Assembly (NCBI GenBank): GCA_964391015.1
Contig: CAYMKU010000020.1
Span: forward strand, 7,106 to 71,105
Reading direction: 5' to 3'
Length of the DNA stretch: 64,000 bases
From: XYD12-FULL-36-8 sp964391015
GTDB lineage: Bacteria; Bacteroidota; Ignavibacteria; Ignavibacteriales; Ignavibacteriaceae
Shown here piece by piece: positions 1 to 8,247 of this stretch. The notes beneath the pieces were generated by a model. That model was given only the letters and a program-made list of their open reading frames with translations, was not told the DNA's origin and did no database searches. The translations under genes and the position numbers were made by a program. Position 1 is the stretch's first letter, and the number at the start of each line of letters is the position of its first letter.

Positions 1-787
1 TTCTCGAATAAAATTCTTTTATAGATGTATTGGTAGAAAATTTCCTATTCCAGGGGCAAACTTCCTGACAAATGTCACAACCAAAAATCCAATTTTCAAG
101 CTTTCCTCTGAATTCCTCAGGAATTTCTTTTTTATTTTCTATGGTCAAATAAGAAATGCATTTGTTAGAATCCAAAACATACTCGTTCACAATTGCGTTA
201 GTTGGACAAGCATCAATGCAGGCAGTACACGATCCACAAAAATCTTCAATAGGTTTTATGTAATCAAATTCCCAGTTGGTTATAATGTTTGCAATAAAGA
301 ACCAGCTTCCAATTTCCTTATTAATAACATTGGTATGTTTTCCCATCCAGCCCAATCCGCTTCTTACTGCCCAGACCTTATCCATCACTGGACCAGTATC
401 AACATAGGCGGTTGCTTCAAATGAAGGTATTCTTTCTTTCAAGTCATTAATCAATTTATCGAGTTTCCCGCGAATTATTGCGTGGTAATCCTTACCCCAA
501 GCATAACGCGAAATTTTCCCTTTATTTTTTTCTTCAGTATGTTTTTCGGGAGTATAATAATTCATTCCGAGAGATATTATTGATTTAGCGGAAGGGGAAA
601 TTTTTCGCACATCTTTTCGCTTTTCAAGGTTCCGAGTCATGTATTCCATCCCAGCATGAAAAGATTCACTTAGCCAATCATTTAATCTCTCAATTTCTAA
701 ATCAAGTTCTTTCGCTTCAGCAAAACCGATTAAATCAAATCCACAATTCTGTGCTAGTTCAATGATTGTCTGATTATTTATCTGCAT
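1..787 (-). CDS. queG: Epoxyqueuosine reductase QueG (C-terminus cut by window edge)
   Basis: Cobalamin-dependent iron-sulfur reductase that makes the last step of queuosine synthesis on tRNA, converting epoxyqueuosine to queuosine. I translated this frame directly. It starts with MQINNQTIIELAQNCG and shows the family block DTGPVMDKVWAVRSGLGWMG (about residues 128-148, including the conserved catalytic-region Asp). Two ferredoxin-like [4Fe-4S] motifs follow: CGSCTACIDACP near residue 183 and CDICQEVCPW near residue 235. The frame is open to base 1, so roughly the last 50-100 residues lie outside the window. It is the last visible gene of a minus-strand run MBL hydrolase-Rieske-queG, 23 bp after the Rieske stop. 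The family assignment is firm. Confidence 0.93.
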   Translation of the reverse strand, partial: MQINNQTIIELAQNCGFDLIGFAEAKELDLEIERLNDWLSESFHAGMEYMTRNLEKRKDVRKISPSAKSIISLGMNYYTPEKHTEEKNKGKISRYAWGKDYHAIIRGKLDKLINDLKERIPSFEATAYVDTGPVMDKVWAVRSGLGWMGKHTNVINKEIGSWFFIANIITNWEFDYIKPIEDFCGSCTACIDACPTNAIVNEYVLDSNKCISYLTIENKKEIPEEFRGKLENWIFGCDICQEVCPWNRKFSTNTSIKEFYSR

Positions 788-810
788 ACAGATTTATTGT
801 TAAATAATTT

Positions 811-1158
811 CTACCAAGGATATTTTCTATCTTCAACTTTCACATACACCTTATTCCGAACCACAATAGTTTCATAAGTATCTAATCCCCTGCTACCTGC
901 TGGTGTTTTCCCGGACTTAAGGCTGAACATCCAACCATGTACAGGACAGACAACATATTCATCTTCAACGAAGCCATCGTAAATTAAAGCTGTATGCTGG
1001 TGGGGACAAATGTTACTTAGTGCATAAATTTTGTGATCAATAAGAAACAAAGCGATTTCTTTGTCGTTAACTATAAACCGTTTGCCGGTATTTTCTCTCA
1101 GCTCCTTAATCGAGCAAACTTCTTGAAATCCTTCTAAATTATCTTCGTCAGAGTTCAT
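811..1158 (-). CDS. Rieske-type [2Fe-2S] protein (NirD-like small ferredoxin)
   Basis: Small soluble Rieske protein of 115 residues. The two ligand motifs are C51-x-H53 (CPHQH) and C71-x2-H74 (CPVHGW), the normal Rieske pattern, so a [2Fe-2S] cluster with two Cys and two His ligands is expected. There is no signal peptide or membrane anchor, and the length fits the NirD/BphF-like single-domain group used as electron carriers for oxygenases or reductases. No partner oxygenase lies next to it, so the redox partner is unknown. Its ATG overlaps the end of the upstream hydrolase gene by 11 bp, which suggests translational coupling. Confidence 0.85.
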   Translation of the reverse strand: MNSDEDNLEGFQEVCSIKELRENTGKRFIVNDKEIALFLIDHKIYALSNICPHQHTALIYDGFVEDEYVVCPVHGWMFSLKSGKTPAGSRGLDTYETIVVRNKVYVKVEDRKYPW

Positions 1159-1990
1159 TAAATTTTTCTTTTACCTTGTAACCTATATCTGTTTTTTCAA
1201 TTGTTGCAAAAGCATAAAATGGATCATGTTCAAAACACAGTATCCAATTTTGATCAACTACTTGAGATAGAATTTGTTTCTTTTCTTCAATTGTCAAGAG
1301 TGGTTGAAGGTCATAACTCATAACATAAGGCAAAGGAATATGCGATGAGAAAGGAAACAAATCAGCGCAGAACAAAATCACTCTTGAAGAATCGAATATT
1401 TTTACTAGTTGCATTCCGAATGTATGACCATTCACTTCAATTAATTCAATTTCATTATCAAAAAATTTATCCTTAGTAAAAAACAAAACACCATTTTCAA
1501 ATAATGGTAAAAAATTATCCTTCATATAACTGCCTTTGTCTCTTTCAGAAGGATTCATTGCCCAAATTAAATTCTTCTCTGAGATATGATATTTAGCATT
1601 TTGAAAAGCTGGGATTATCTTCCCATCTATCATTTCTGTTGAACCACCAGTATGATCAAAGTGAAGATGTGTAAGTAAAACATCTGTTATATCTTCTGGC
1701 TTGATCCGAAGTTCTGCAAGTGAGGATTTCAATGAAAATTTGTTTTGTTCAATTTTATAGATTTCGTTTAATTTCTTTGACCATTTTTTCCCCATTCCAG
1801 TATCAATTAAAATTTTTCTGTCATCGGAAATCAAAAGAATATTTCGAGTTGCCAATTTGATTCTGTTCGCCTCATCTGATGGATTAGTTTTTTCCCAAAG
1901 TGGTTTAGGAATAATTCCAAACATTGCTCCCCCATCTAAGTAAAAATGTCCAGATTCAACAGTGTATATTTGATATTTTCCAATCTTCAT
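1148..1990 (-). CDS. Metallo-beta-lactamase-fold hydrolase
   Basis: A 280-residue MBL-fold metallohydrolase. The zinc motif THLHFDHTGG gives H108, H110, D112 and H113. Later metal-ligand candidates are the His of VNGHTFG near residue 189, the Asp of FCADLFP near residue 210 and the His of CFEHDPF near residue 256. LIDTGMG near residue 62 is the usual second strand of the fold. There is no signal peptide, so it should be cytoplasmic. The arrangement resembles the AHL-lactonase/YtnP-like branch, but the substrate cannot be read from sequence. It is first in a run with the Rieske gene and queG. Confidence 0.85.
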   Translation of the reverse strand: MKIGKYQIYTVESGHFYLDGGAMFGIIPKPLWEKTNPSDEANRIKLATRNILLISDDRKILIDTGMGKKWSKKLNEIYKIEQNKFSLKSSLAELRIKPEDITDVLLTHLHFDHTGGSTEMIDGKIIPAFQNAKYHISEKNLIWAMNPSERDKGSYMKDNFLPLFENGVLFFTKDKFFDNEIELIEVNGHTFGMQLVKIFDSSRVILFCADLFPFSSHIPLPYVMSYDLQPLLTIEEKKQILSQVVDQNWILCFEHDPFYAFATIEKTDIGYKVKEKFNEL

Positions 1991-2054
1991 ACGACTTAAA
2001 ATTTTGACTGCGATAAATAATTTTTAATTTAATCAAGTGCTGGACGATAGTAAT

Positions 2055-2783
2055 TTACTTATTCCTAAGATTAAAACTTTGTGGATACTTAGCCATAATC
2101 GTGTCTGCTATTATTTCGGCAGCAACAGCATAAGAAATTCGGTGGGTATTAATTATTAAATGATAAAATAACGGATTATCAATTTGTTTATGGAAGTAAG
2201 TGTTAATATAGTTCCTTCGTGCTTGATCATCTTTTTTCAGAAAATCAGTTGCTTGCTTAATATCATAGCCATAAACCTCCTTAATGTGATTTATTCTATC
2301 CTCCAAAGTTGATACCAGTCTCACATGAAAAGCATTTGGTGAATTAGCAGTTACAATATTTCCGCCTCTTCCAATAATAATTACATTCCCAATTTCAGCT
2401 AGGCTCAAAATTGTTTGTGTGGTTTTATAAACTAAGGTTTGAATTGAAGGTTGTCCAACAAGTACCTCATTAGCAAATGACAAAATTGATGAATATTTTT
2501 TTTCATCAACCGCTTCGGTAAGTGTTTTGGGAAGCTTATGATCATCAAGAACTTTTTCAATTAGGTTTTTGTCAAAGATTGTCCAGTCTGGCTGAATTTC
2601 CTTTTTATACTTCTGGAGAATATCAGCTAACATTCTACTTACTACATCAGCCCCCGCTCCCGTTTCTCTTGAGATTGTAATACATGCACCTTTTTCGTAT
2701 TTAATCTTTTTATCTAACTTTCCCTCTTTGGAATGAGTTTCGATGTAAAGTTTTGCTTTTTCTAGCGCACCTGAAATTAACAT
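2055..2783 (-). CDS. Cytidylate kinase-like family protein
   Basis: P-loop NTPase related to cytidylate kinase (the cytidylate kinase-like family common in Bacteroidota and Deltaproteobacteria). The N-terminal nucleotide-binding segment reads TISRETGAGADVVSRMLAD, a variant P-loop. It is followed by VIIIGRGGN and a lid-like region rich in Arg and Lys (DDQARRNYINTYF). The frame is open to a TTG at 2810, but the ATG at 2783 has AAGGAA six bases upstream and no ribosome site precedes the TTG, so I start at 2783 (242 residues). The phosphate acceptor is unknown. True CMP kinases are shorter and carry GxxGxGK here, so this is probably not the housekeeping enzyme. Confidence 0.75.
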   Translation of the reverse strand: MLISGALEKAKLYIETHSKEGKLDKKIKYEKGACITISRETGAGADVVSRMLADILQKYKKEIQPDWTIFDKNLIEKVLDDHKLPKTLTEAVDEKKYSSILSFANEVLVGQPSIQTLVYKTTQTILSLAEIGNVIIIGRGGNIVTANSPNAFHVRLVSTLEDRINHIKEVYGYDIKQATDFLKKDDQARRNYINTYFHKQIDNPLFYHLIINTHRISYAVAAEIIADTIMAKYPQSFNLRNK

Positions 2784-2863
2784 TTTGTATTCCTTATTTG
2801 GATCAAACAATGTTAAATGAAATATAAATTAGACCATATAATTCAATCAAAACAAAAAAAATG

Positions 2864-2882
2864 GGCATCAAATTGATGCCCT
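2864..2882 (-). terminator. Rho-independent terminator after the ferredoxin gene
   Basis: An 8-bp perfect stem (GGGCATCA / TGATGCCC) with a 3-base loop. On the minus strand it is followed directly by ATTTTTTTTGTTTTG. It lies 23 bp past the ferredoxin stop codon, so it ends that transcript and separates it from the kinase-like gene. Confidence 0.85.
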
Positions 2883-2905
2883 AAAAAATTCTTAATTAAT
2901 TAGAA

Positions 2906-3238
2906 TTATCTTCCTATGCCATCAAGATAATCTTTACGGGCTAAAAGTGTACTCTCATCTTCAACATGATTGGGGTCAGGAACACAGCAGTCAACCGGGC
3001 ACACAGCCGCACATTGAGGTTCATCATGAAACCCTTTACATTCAGTACATTTATCTGGAACTATATAAAAGAAATCATTTGAGAAGAAACCAGCTGCACC
3101 ACTTGGAGCTGCATCATCAGCACCATAATTTTTTCCGGCTAACTCCCATTGCGCACCACCTTCATATATTGCAGTATTTGGGCATTCAGGTTCACAAGCA
3201 CCACAATTGATGCACTCCTCTGTTATTTTTATTGCCAT
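2906..3238 (-). CDS. 2[4Fe-4S] ferredoxin
   Basis: Low-potential electron carrier of 110 residues. The first cluster motif is C9-x2-C12-x2-C15-x3-C19-P (CINCGACEPECP). The second is CTECKGFHDEPQCAAVCP, with the eight-residue loop and the short C-terminal extension of Alvin/Chlorobium-type ferredoxins. A Gly/Ala-rich linker of about 40 residues separates the motifs. It is longer than in Chlorobium ferredoxins but I recall similar insertions in Bacteroidota homologues. AAGGAG precedes the ATG by eight bases. The gene stands alone between a promoter-like element and a terminator, as expected for an abundant single-gene transcript. Such a ferredoxin could serve the hydrogenase or ferredoxin-linked oxidoreductases elsewhere. 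Confidence 0.92.
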   Translation of the reverse strand: MAIKITEECINCGACEPECPNTAIYEGGAQWELAGKNYGADDAAPSGAAGFFSNDFFYIVPDKCTECKGFHDEPQCAAVCPVDCCVPDPNHVEDESTLLARKDYLDGIGR

Positions 3239-3301
3239 TTCAGTTTACTCCTTCGAACTATTTAATAGAATTTATTAGTAAAAGTATTTAATTCCATAAC
3301 A

Positions 3302-3330
3302 ATTTTACTAAAACCGATTAACAACTTCAA
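3302..3330 (-). promoter_or_regulatory. Sigma-70-like promoter for the ferredoxin gene
   Basis: Reading on the minus strand, TTGAAG (3330-3325) and TAAAAT (3307-3302) are separated by 17 bases, about 65 bp ahead of the ferredoxin ATG. This is a sequence match only. The genome is AT-rich, so a chance match is possible. Confidence 0.4.
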
Positions 3331-3356
3331 TGAAAAAACATGCAAAAATTTTTTAC

Positions 3357-4067
3357 CTACCAACTACCACTTGAACCTCCACCACCAAACGAACCACCGC
3401 CGCCACTAAATCCACCAAAACCGCTACCGCTTCCACCAACACCCCCGCTACCCCACCCACCTCCATAATAGGTATATCCACCTGGACCGTTGAATTTCCT
3501 TATCTTTGGAAGAAAGACAAAAATTATAAATATGATTATTAGAAAAACCATTATTCCTGAGACTTTAGTTCCCTTGGACTCTTCTTTGAAATCAGCTTTG
3601 TATTCTCCCTTAATAGTAGCTATTATAGCATTAATTCCCGAAGTAATTCCCACATAATACTCTTCCCTTTTAAAATACGGGGCTATCACATTTCTTATAA
3701 TTGAACTAGCCAACGCATCTGGTAAGACACCTTCTAAGCCATAACCCACCTCTATCCGCATTTTCTTGTCATTCTTAACAACAAGTAACAAAACCCCATT
3801 TGAATTTTCCTTCGTGCCGATTTTATTTTTCTCAGCAACCTCATAAGAATATTCTTCAAGAGGATAACCATCCAGCGATGCAATCATGAGGGAAACTAAT
3901 TGATTAGTTGTTGTATCCTCATAAGTTTTAAGTCTTAAATTAAGTTGTTGTAGTTCATCACTAGATAGTGTATTCGTAAAATCATTTGCCCAATTTTGAA
4001 GTTTTGGTACTTCAGGTTGAGCTACGACAGATGTATATATTACCAATAAGTAAAGAAAAAAACGCAT
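3357..4067 (-). CDS. TPM domain-containing exported membrane protein (YgcG-like)
   Basis: A 236-residue protein. An N-terminal signal peptide (about residues 1-16, FFLYLLVIYTSVVAQ) leads to a TPM domain (about 25-150, with the typical GVLLLVVKNDKKMRIEVGYG and LEGVLPDA segments). One transmembrane helix follows (about 170-187), then a Gly/Ser-rich tail ending in GGGGSSGSW. TPM proteins are periplasmic-facing and of uncertain biochemical role; some are linked to photosystem or membrane protein repair. The gene starts 5 bp after the lemA stop. LemA-TPM pairs are a widespread conserved arrangement, which supports both calls. Confidence 0.88.
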   Translation of the reverse strand: MRFFLYLLVIYTSVVAQPEVPKLQNWANDFTNTLSSDELQQLNLRLKTYEDTTTNQLVSLMIASLDGYPLEEYSYEVAEKNKIGTKENSNGVLLLVVKNDKKMRIEVGYGLEGVLPDALASSIIRNVIAPYFKREEYYVGITSGINAIIATIKGEYKADFKEESKGTKVSGIMVFLIIIFIIFVFLPKIRKFNGPGGYTYYGGGWGSGGVGGSGSGFGGFSGGGGSFGGGGSSGSW

Positions 4068-4072
4068 TATTT

Positions 4073-4678
4073 TTAGAACTCAACTTTTGGTGGAGTTTCA
4101 GATCCAACTGTTGATTTAAAGTAAGATTTTTCTTTAAACCCAAACATACTTGCAAAAAATGCAGAAGGGAATTTTTTAATAGTAGTATTATATCTCTGAA
4201 CGGTTGAATTAAATTTCCCTCTTTCAACAGAAATTCTGTTTTCAGTTCCCTCAAGTTGAGATTGAAGTTGCAGAAAATTTTCGTTTGCTTTCAACTCAGG
4301 ATAATTTTCAACTGTAACAAGCAATCGCGAAAGAGCATTGCTTAAATTCCCCTGCAACTGTTCGAACTTTTGAAACGCCTGAGGATCATTTAACACTTCC
4401 GGTGTAATGTTAAATTGGCTAACCTTCGCTCTGGCTTCGGTAACATCAGTAAGAACCCCTCTCTCAAAATTAGCATACCCCTTTACAGTATTTACAAGAT
4501 TTGGAATAAGATCCGCCCTTCTTTGATACTGATTTTCAACCTGGCTCCAGCTCTGATTCACTTCCTCATTTATTGTTACAAGATTATTATATGTTCTAAT
4601 ACCCCATGAGATTAAAATGACTATAAAAAGAACGACCACTGCTGCGATAGATAAACCAATGATGGCACCTTTTTTCAT
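4073..4678 (-). CDS. lemA: LemA family protein
   Basis: A 201-residue LemA protein: one N-terminal transmembrane helix (about residues 5-25) followed by a long helical bundle. Family segments are YNNLVTINEEVNQSWSQVEN, QYQRRADLIPNLVNTVKGYA and the C-terminal FPSAFFASMFGF. Length and layout are normal for the family. An ideal ribosome site (GGAGG, five bases before the ATG) precedes it. It forms a two-gene unit with the TPM protein downstream. The molecular function of LemA is not established; a role at the membrane together with the TPM partner is inferred from the conserved pairing. Confidence 0.92.
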   Translation of the reverse strand: MKKGAIIGLSIAAVVVLFIVILISWGIRTYNNLVTINEEVNQSWSQVENQYQRRADLIPNLVNTVKGYANFERGVLTDVTEARAKVSQFNITPEVLNDPQAFQKFEQLQGNLSNALSRLLVTVENYPELKANENFLQLQSQLEGTENRISVERGKFNSTVQRYNTTIKKFPSAFFASMFGFKEKSYFKSTVGSETPPKVEF

Positions 4679-4792
4679 TTATCCTCCATACTATTTTCAA
4701 CTAAAAGTTAGTTAGATAATTAATTTAGAAATTTTAACCACAAACAATTTACCTTGATTTCTTTTTAATATGCAAGTCCGACGAAGCAATAT

Positions 4793-5653
4793 TTACGGCT
4801 TCGAACCACGATAATTATTCTGAAGATAATTTAACATCCAATGGCTCACCTCCAGATTATGCTCTACTGCAAATTTCCCGGCATTTTGTAAATTCCCGTT
4901 GTAAAACCTAAGTGCAAGAAAATCTGCTACCATAAAACCATCAAATATTCTATCAGATAAAAACGCTGTTATGGAGTTGTAAGTCCACAGAGTAACCCAT
5001 GCAAGAGATAAAACACCACTTAAATAATTTCCGGTGTAAAATTGACCGGCACCTGGTAAAATGTAAGATAATATTTTTGCTTTGGTCTCGGAATACTGTG
5101 ATTCAATAACATTATCACATAAAAGTTTGATCTCATGGTTTGCATCTAACTTTGCAAACTCTACAGATGCCTTATCCCATTCATCACTGAAAATATAGGA
5201 CCAACCCCTCCAATAGGTAATTTGATTTTTCTCTTCGCTAAATCTTTGACCTTTAGTGAGATCATTTAACAATTCAAAAGCACGAAAGGTGGTTTTTCGC
5301 AGCAAGTTGATTTTAATAATTTCAATTTTTATGTCAAACAATGAATCAACATTCGGAGCATCGAATTCAGCTTTGTTCAAATAATTGATCGCCTCATCAA
5401 ACTTTCCACCTTGTTTATAGGACAAAGCGATAAGTTTATTCGAAATGAACGAGTATTGCTTAAGTGAATCGAAAAATTGGAGTCGTTTTAGTTCCGTAAT
5501 TGCATCATAATATTTTTCTTGACCAAATATTTTATAAGCATGCTCAAACTGACTTTGAAGATTATTTTGAGCAATAAGATGGTTGCTAAACAAAACGAGA
5601 GCAACTAATAATGTTTTTCCAAATTGATAAAATTTGAAGTCTTTTGTACTCAT
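4793..5653 (-). CDS. TPR-like membrane protein with PGAGQFYTG motif
   Basis: Protein of about 286 residues with an N-terminal hydrophobic signal (GKTLLVALVLFSNHLIAQ), a helical repeat region resembling TPRs, and a C-terminal membrane part beginning ILPGAGQFYTGNYLSGVLSL. That glycine-rich motif before hydrophobic segments recalls small TM2/DUF5683-like membrane proteins of Bacteroidota. The frame is open to 5704. The ATG at 5653 sits one base after the upstream stop (TGAGATG) and leaves a clean signal peptide, so I choose it. The neighbouring upstream gene carries the same motif, and the two look like diverged duplicates in one operon with a yidD-like gene. Function is unknown; an envelope assembly role is inferred. 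Confidence 0.7.
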   Translation of the reverse strand: MSTKDFKFYQFGKTLLVALVLFSNHLIAQNNLQSQFEHAYKIFGQEKYYDAITELKRLQFFDSLKQYSFISNKLIALSYKQGGKFDEAINYLNKAEFDAPNVDSLFDIKIEIIKINLLRKTTFRAFELLNDLTKGQRFSEEKNQITYWRGWSYIFSDEWDKASVEFAKLDANHEIKLLCDNVIESQYSETKAKILSYILPGAGQFYTGNYLSGVLSLAWVTLWTYNSITAFLSDRIFDGFMVADFLALRFYNGNLQNAGKFAVEHNLEVSHWMLNYLQNNYRGSKP

Positions 5654-5654
5654 C

Positions 5655-6521
5655 TCACTTGCAAAGGTCATATTCTGATAGAAAATAATTTCTTGATCTA
5701 ACAAATGAATCCAAGCGCAAATTTAACTCATATCTTATACGTGAATTATAGATCTGAGCAGACGTATACGAACCATAAACATTTCCACCATAAAATCCCG
5801 CAGCTAATCCTGCAAATAGCCAACCTCTAAAGTTATGTCTTGCTTTGAAGTTATCATAAGCAAGAAATGAAAATAAACCAGTCGTGATAAATGCAAAAAT
5901 CCCATCGCTGATTTCTTCAGTATAAAATTTTCCAGCTCCAGGAAACACAGAAGATAAAATTGAAGCTAAAAGCGGGTTTTTATTTGGTGGATTTATTCTT
6001 AACTGATATAAATATGTAAGTTCCTCTCGATCCACAAAATCAAATGGTTTGATGAATTCATCAAAGGCTGGAATTTTTTCACCTTCTTTCAGATATGAAT
6101 AAAATAGGAGCTTATTTTCTGCTGAAGTGTTTTCCAACATTTTCATTTTGTTATTTTCTTGAGTTTTTTCCCTTAACTCAAGATATCTCTCTTCCAAGAA
6201 AAGTATTTTTAACAATTCTAATCTCGCTTTTTGAGAAAATGGAGAGATCGGTTCTACCTTGGAAAAAAGGTTTTCAGCTTTTGAATATTCACCAATCGCC
6301 GAAAAACTAAAAGCTATCCTAAAATTTATTTCATCAGTTCGAAGTTCTTCATTTATTTTCAAATACTCGTCTGCAGCTCGAAGATAATCCTTTTCACAGA
6401 AAAGATAATTTGCAAATTGTATAATGTTTTCTTTTGTATGAAAGGAATTGGGTATTGAATCCGAACCCTGAGCAAAATTAATGCCCAACAAAAGAAAAAA
6501 TATTATGAAAGTTTTTATCAT
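5655..6521 (-). CDS. TPR-like membrane protein with PGAGKFYTE motif
   Basis: A 288-residue protein with a signal peptide (MIKTFIIFFLLLGINFAQG), several TPR-like helical pairs (about residues 30-185), and a C-terminal segment starting LSSVFPGAGKFYTEEISDGI followed by two or three hydrophobic stretches. It has the same plan as the next gene downstream. Its ATG overlaps the stop of the yidD-like gene by 4 bp (ATGA), indicating coupled translation. No enzymatic motif is visible. I see a membrane-anchored scaffold-like protein; its function is not known to me. Confidence 0.7.
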   Translation of the reverse strand: MIKTFIIFFLLLGINFAQGSDSIPNSFHTKENIIQFANYLFCEKDYLRAADEYLKINEELRTDEINFRIAFSFSAIGEYSKAENLFSKVEPISPFSQKARLELLKILFLEERYLELREKTQENNKMKMLENTSAENKLLFYSYLKEGEKIPAFDEFIKPFDFVDREELTYLYQLRINPPNKNPLLASILSSVFPGAGKFYTEEISDGIFAFITTGLFSFLAYDNFKARHNFRGWLFAGLAAGFYGGNVYGSYTSAQIYNSRIRYELNLRLDSFVRSRNYFLSEYDLCK

Positions 6522-6973
6522 TCACTTTTGATGAATGTATTGTATGGTAAGTAATGAATTTTATTTTCATCCAAAGTATAAAGTGTTACTGGATCATAGT
6601 AATAATGAGATCCAAAGCGAGGATATTTACCCGATCTGTTTAGAATATTCATATCACGAGTAAACCGGTCAAAAAACATTAGAATACCTTGAGGAAAATT
6701 CGTTTCTTTAACAGCTTGAATGAAGAAACCTGAGCATGATGGTCTAAATGGACAATTATCTCCGTCAACATCTGAAATAAAAAGCCAATAAACCGAAGCA
6801 AGCGATTTAACAACTAATTCTGGTAGATTATCGCCTCCGAAAGAATGATCTCGCCCTATCTGCACATTATAATTTGAATAACTGATTTCGGATTTTCCCC
6901 ATTTAACCCAGTCGGTTTGAGCAAAGATAGTTAATGTACACATGGGAAAAATCAGAAGGAAAAAAATTTTCAT
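6518..6973 (-). CDS. YidD-like membrane protein insertion factor domain protein
   Basis: A 151-residue protein whose middle carries the YidD signature: C74-PFRPS-C80-SGFFIQA followed by a helix and FFDRFTRDMN. YidD normally aids YidC-dependent membrane insertion and is only about 70-85 residues long. Here the domain follows a signal peptide (MKIFFLLIFPMCTLTIFAQ) and about 50 extra residues, and is followed by a Tyr-rich tail (GSHYYYDPVTLYTLDE). It is also not beside rnpA, rpmH or yidC, so it is probably a paralogue with a different role. It leads a three-gene unit with two TPR/PGAG proteins. Confidence 0.75.
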   Translation of the reverse strand: MKIFFLLIFPMCTLTIFAQTDWVKWGKSEISYSNYNVQIGRDHSFGGDNLPELVVKSLASVYWLFISDVDGDNCPFRPSCSGFFIQAVKETNFPQGILMFFDRFTRDMNILNRSGKYPRFGSHYYYDPVTLYTLDENKIHYLPYNTFIKSE

Positions 6974-6985
6974 CCTGATACCTGA

Positions 6986-8128
6986 TTAAGCATCAAGTAA
7001 TGCACGAGCAATTACAACATTCTGAATTTCTGAAGTCCCTTCATAGATTTCGGTAATCTTAGCATCCCGTAAATATCTCTCCACAAGGTACTCACGCACA
7101 TAACCATAGCCACCATGAATCTGGATTGCTTCAAGAGCACATTCAACTGCAATTTTTGATGAGTATAGTTTCGCCATAGCAGCTTCTTTAAAATATTTTT
7201 TATCAGCATCTTTTAATGCAGCCGCTTTAAGTGTGAGCATTTTGGCAGCGTCAATTTTTACAGCCATATCAGAAAGCTTAAATTGTATCGCTTGAAAATT
7301 TGAAATAGCTGATCCAAATGCCTTCCTCTCTCTCGAATATTTGAGCGCTGCTTCAAAGGATGCCTCAGCTATTCCAATTGCCTGCGAGGCAATTCCGATT
7401 CTTCCCCCGTTAAGCGTATTCATCGCAAAGTTAAAACCTTTACCTTCTTCCCAAACAAGATTTTTGGAAAGCACCTTACAATTTTCAAAGGTAAGTGAAC
7501 ACGTATCTGAACTTCTTATTCCAAGCTTATCTTCCTTTTTCCCATGTCCAAAACCAGGCGTACCCTTCTCGACAAGCAAAGTTGAAATACCGTGATGGCC
7601 TTTTTCTCTATCAGTAGTTGCCATTACCAAGAAATAATCAGCAGAGGTTCCGTTTGTTATCCAATTTTTCATTCCATTGATTATAAAATAATCACCATCT
7701 TTATCAGCAGTTGTCTTTTGTTTAGTAGCATCGCTCCCCGCTTCAGGTTCTGATAATGCAAATGCCCCGAGCTTTTCACCTTTTGCTAAAGGAGTTAAGT
7801 AATTTTCTTTAATGTAATCCGACCCATATTTCTCTAGACCATAACATACGAGGGAGTTGTTTACGGACATAATAACTCCAACGCTAGCATCAACTTTAGA
7901 AATTTCGATCATAGCAAGAACATAACTAATTGTATCTAGCCCAGCCCCTCCAAACTCTGGTGGAACCATCATTCCTAAAAATCCTAATTCTCCTAATTTC
8001 TTTACAATTTCTGAAGGAAACTTTGCATCAATATCCCTTTGGATTGCACTTGGCGCGATTTCTGCTTCCGCAAACTCTTTTGCCGACTGCTGAATCATGA
8101 TTTGATCTTCAGTAAAATCGAAATTCAT
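6986..8128 (-). CDS. Acyl-CoA dehydrogenase
   Basis: FAD-dependent acyl-CoA dehydrogenase, 380 residues, the usual length. Visible signatures are ALSEPEAGSDA (FAD/substrate loop), NGMKNWITNG, RKAFGSAISNFQAIQFKLSD and the C-terminal YGYVREYLVERYLRDAKI, followed by YEGTSEIQ. The Glu of YEGTSEIQ (about E363) is the catalytic base position of the short-chain/butyryl-CoA group. The product probably acts on short-chain acyl-CoA in beta-oxidation or its reverse. No electron-transfer flavoprotein genes are adjacent. It sits 12 bp upstream of the yidD-like start on the same strand, so the two may be co-transcribed. Confidence 0.93.
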   Translation of the reverse strand: MNFDFTEDQIMIQQSAKEFAEAEIAPSAIQRDIDAKFPSEIVKKLGELGFLGMMVPPEFGGAGLDTISYVLAMIEISKVDASVGVIMSVNNSLVCYGLEKYGSDYIKENYLTPLAKGEKLGAFALSEPEAGSDATKQKTTADKDGDYFIINGMKNWITNGTSADYFLVMATTDREKGHHGISTLLVEKGTPGFGHGKKEDKLGIRSSDTCSLTFENCKVLSKNLVWEEGKGFNFAMNTLNGGRIGIASQAIGIAEASFEAALKYSRERKAFGSAISNFQAIQFKLSDMAVKIDAAKMLTLKAAALKDADKKYFKEAAMAKLYSSKIAVECALEAIQIHGGYGYVREYLVERYLRDAKITEIYEGTSEIQNVVIARALLDA

Positions 8129-8247
8129 TTTTTTACCTGTGATTTAATTAAAAGATGTTTTAAAAATTCTTTCTTAATTTATACAATAGTACATAAAATG
8201 GAAAATGTTTTTCTTTTACAGATAAATTCTTCTTTATATATTTTAAT

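Noticed and set aside
2947..3210. Open plus-strand frame (87 codons) opposite the ferredoxin gene
   Set aside because: His- and Gln-rich shadow of the Cys/Gly-rich ferredoxin on the other strand; no ribosome site and no domain.
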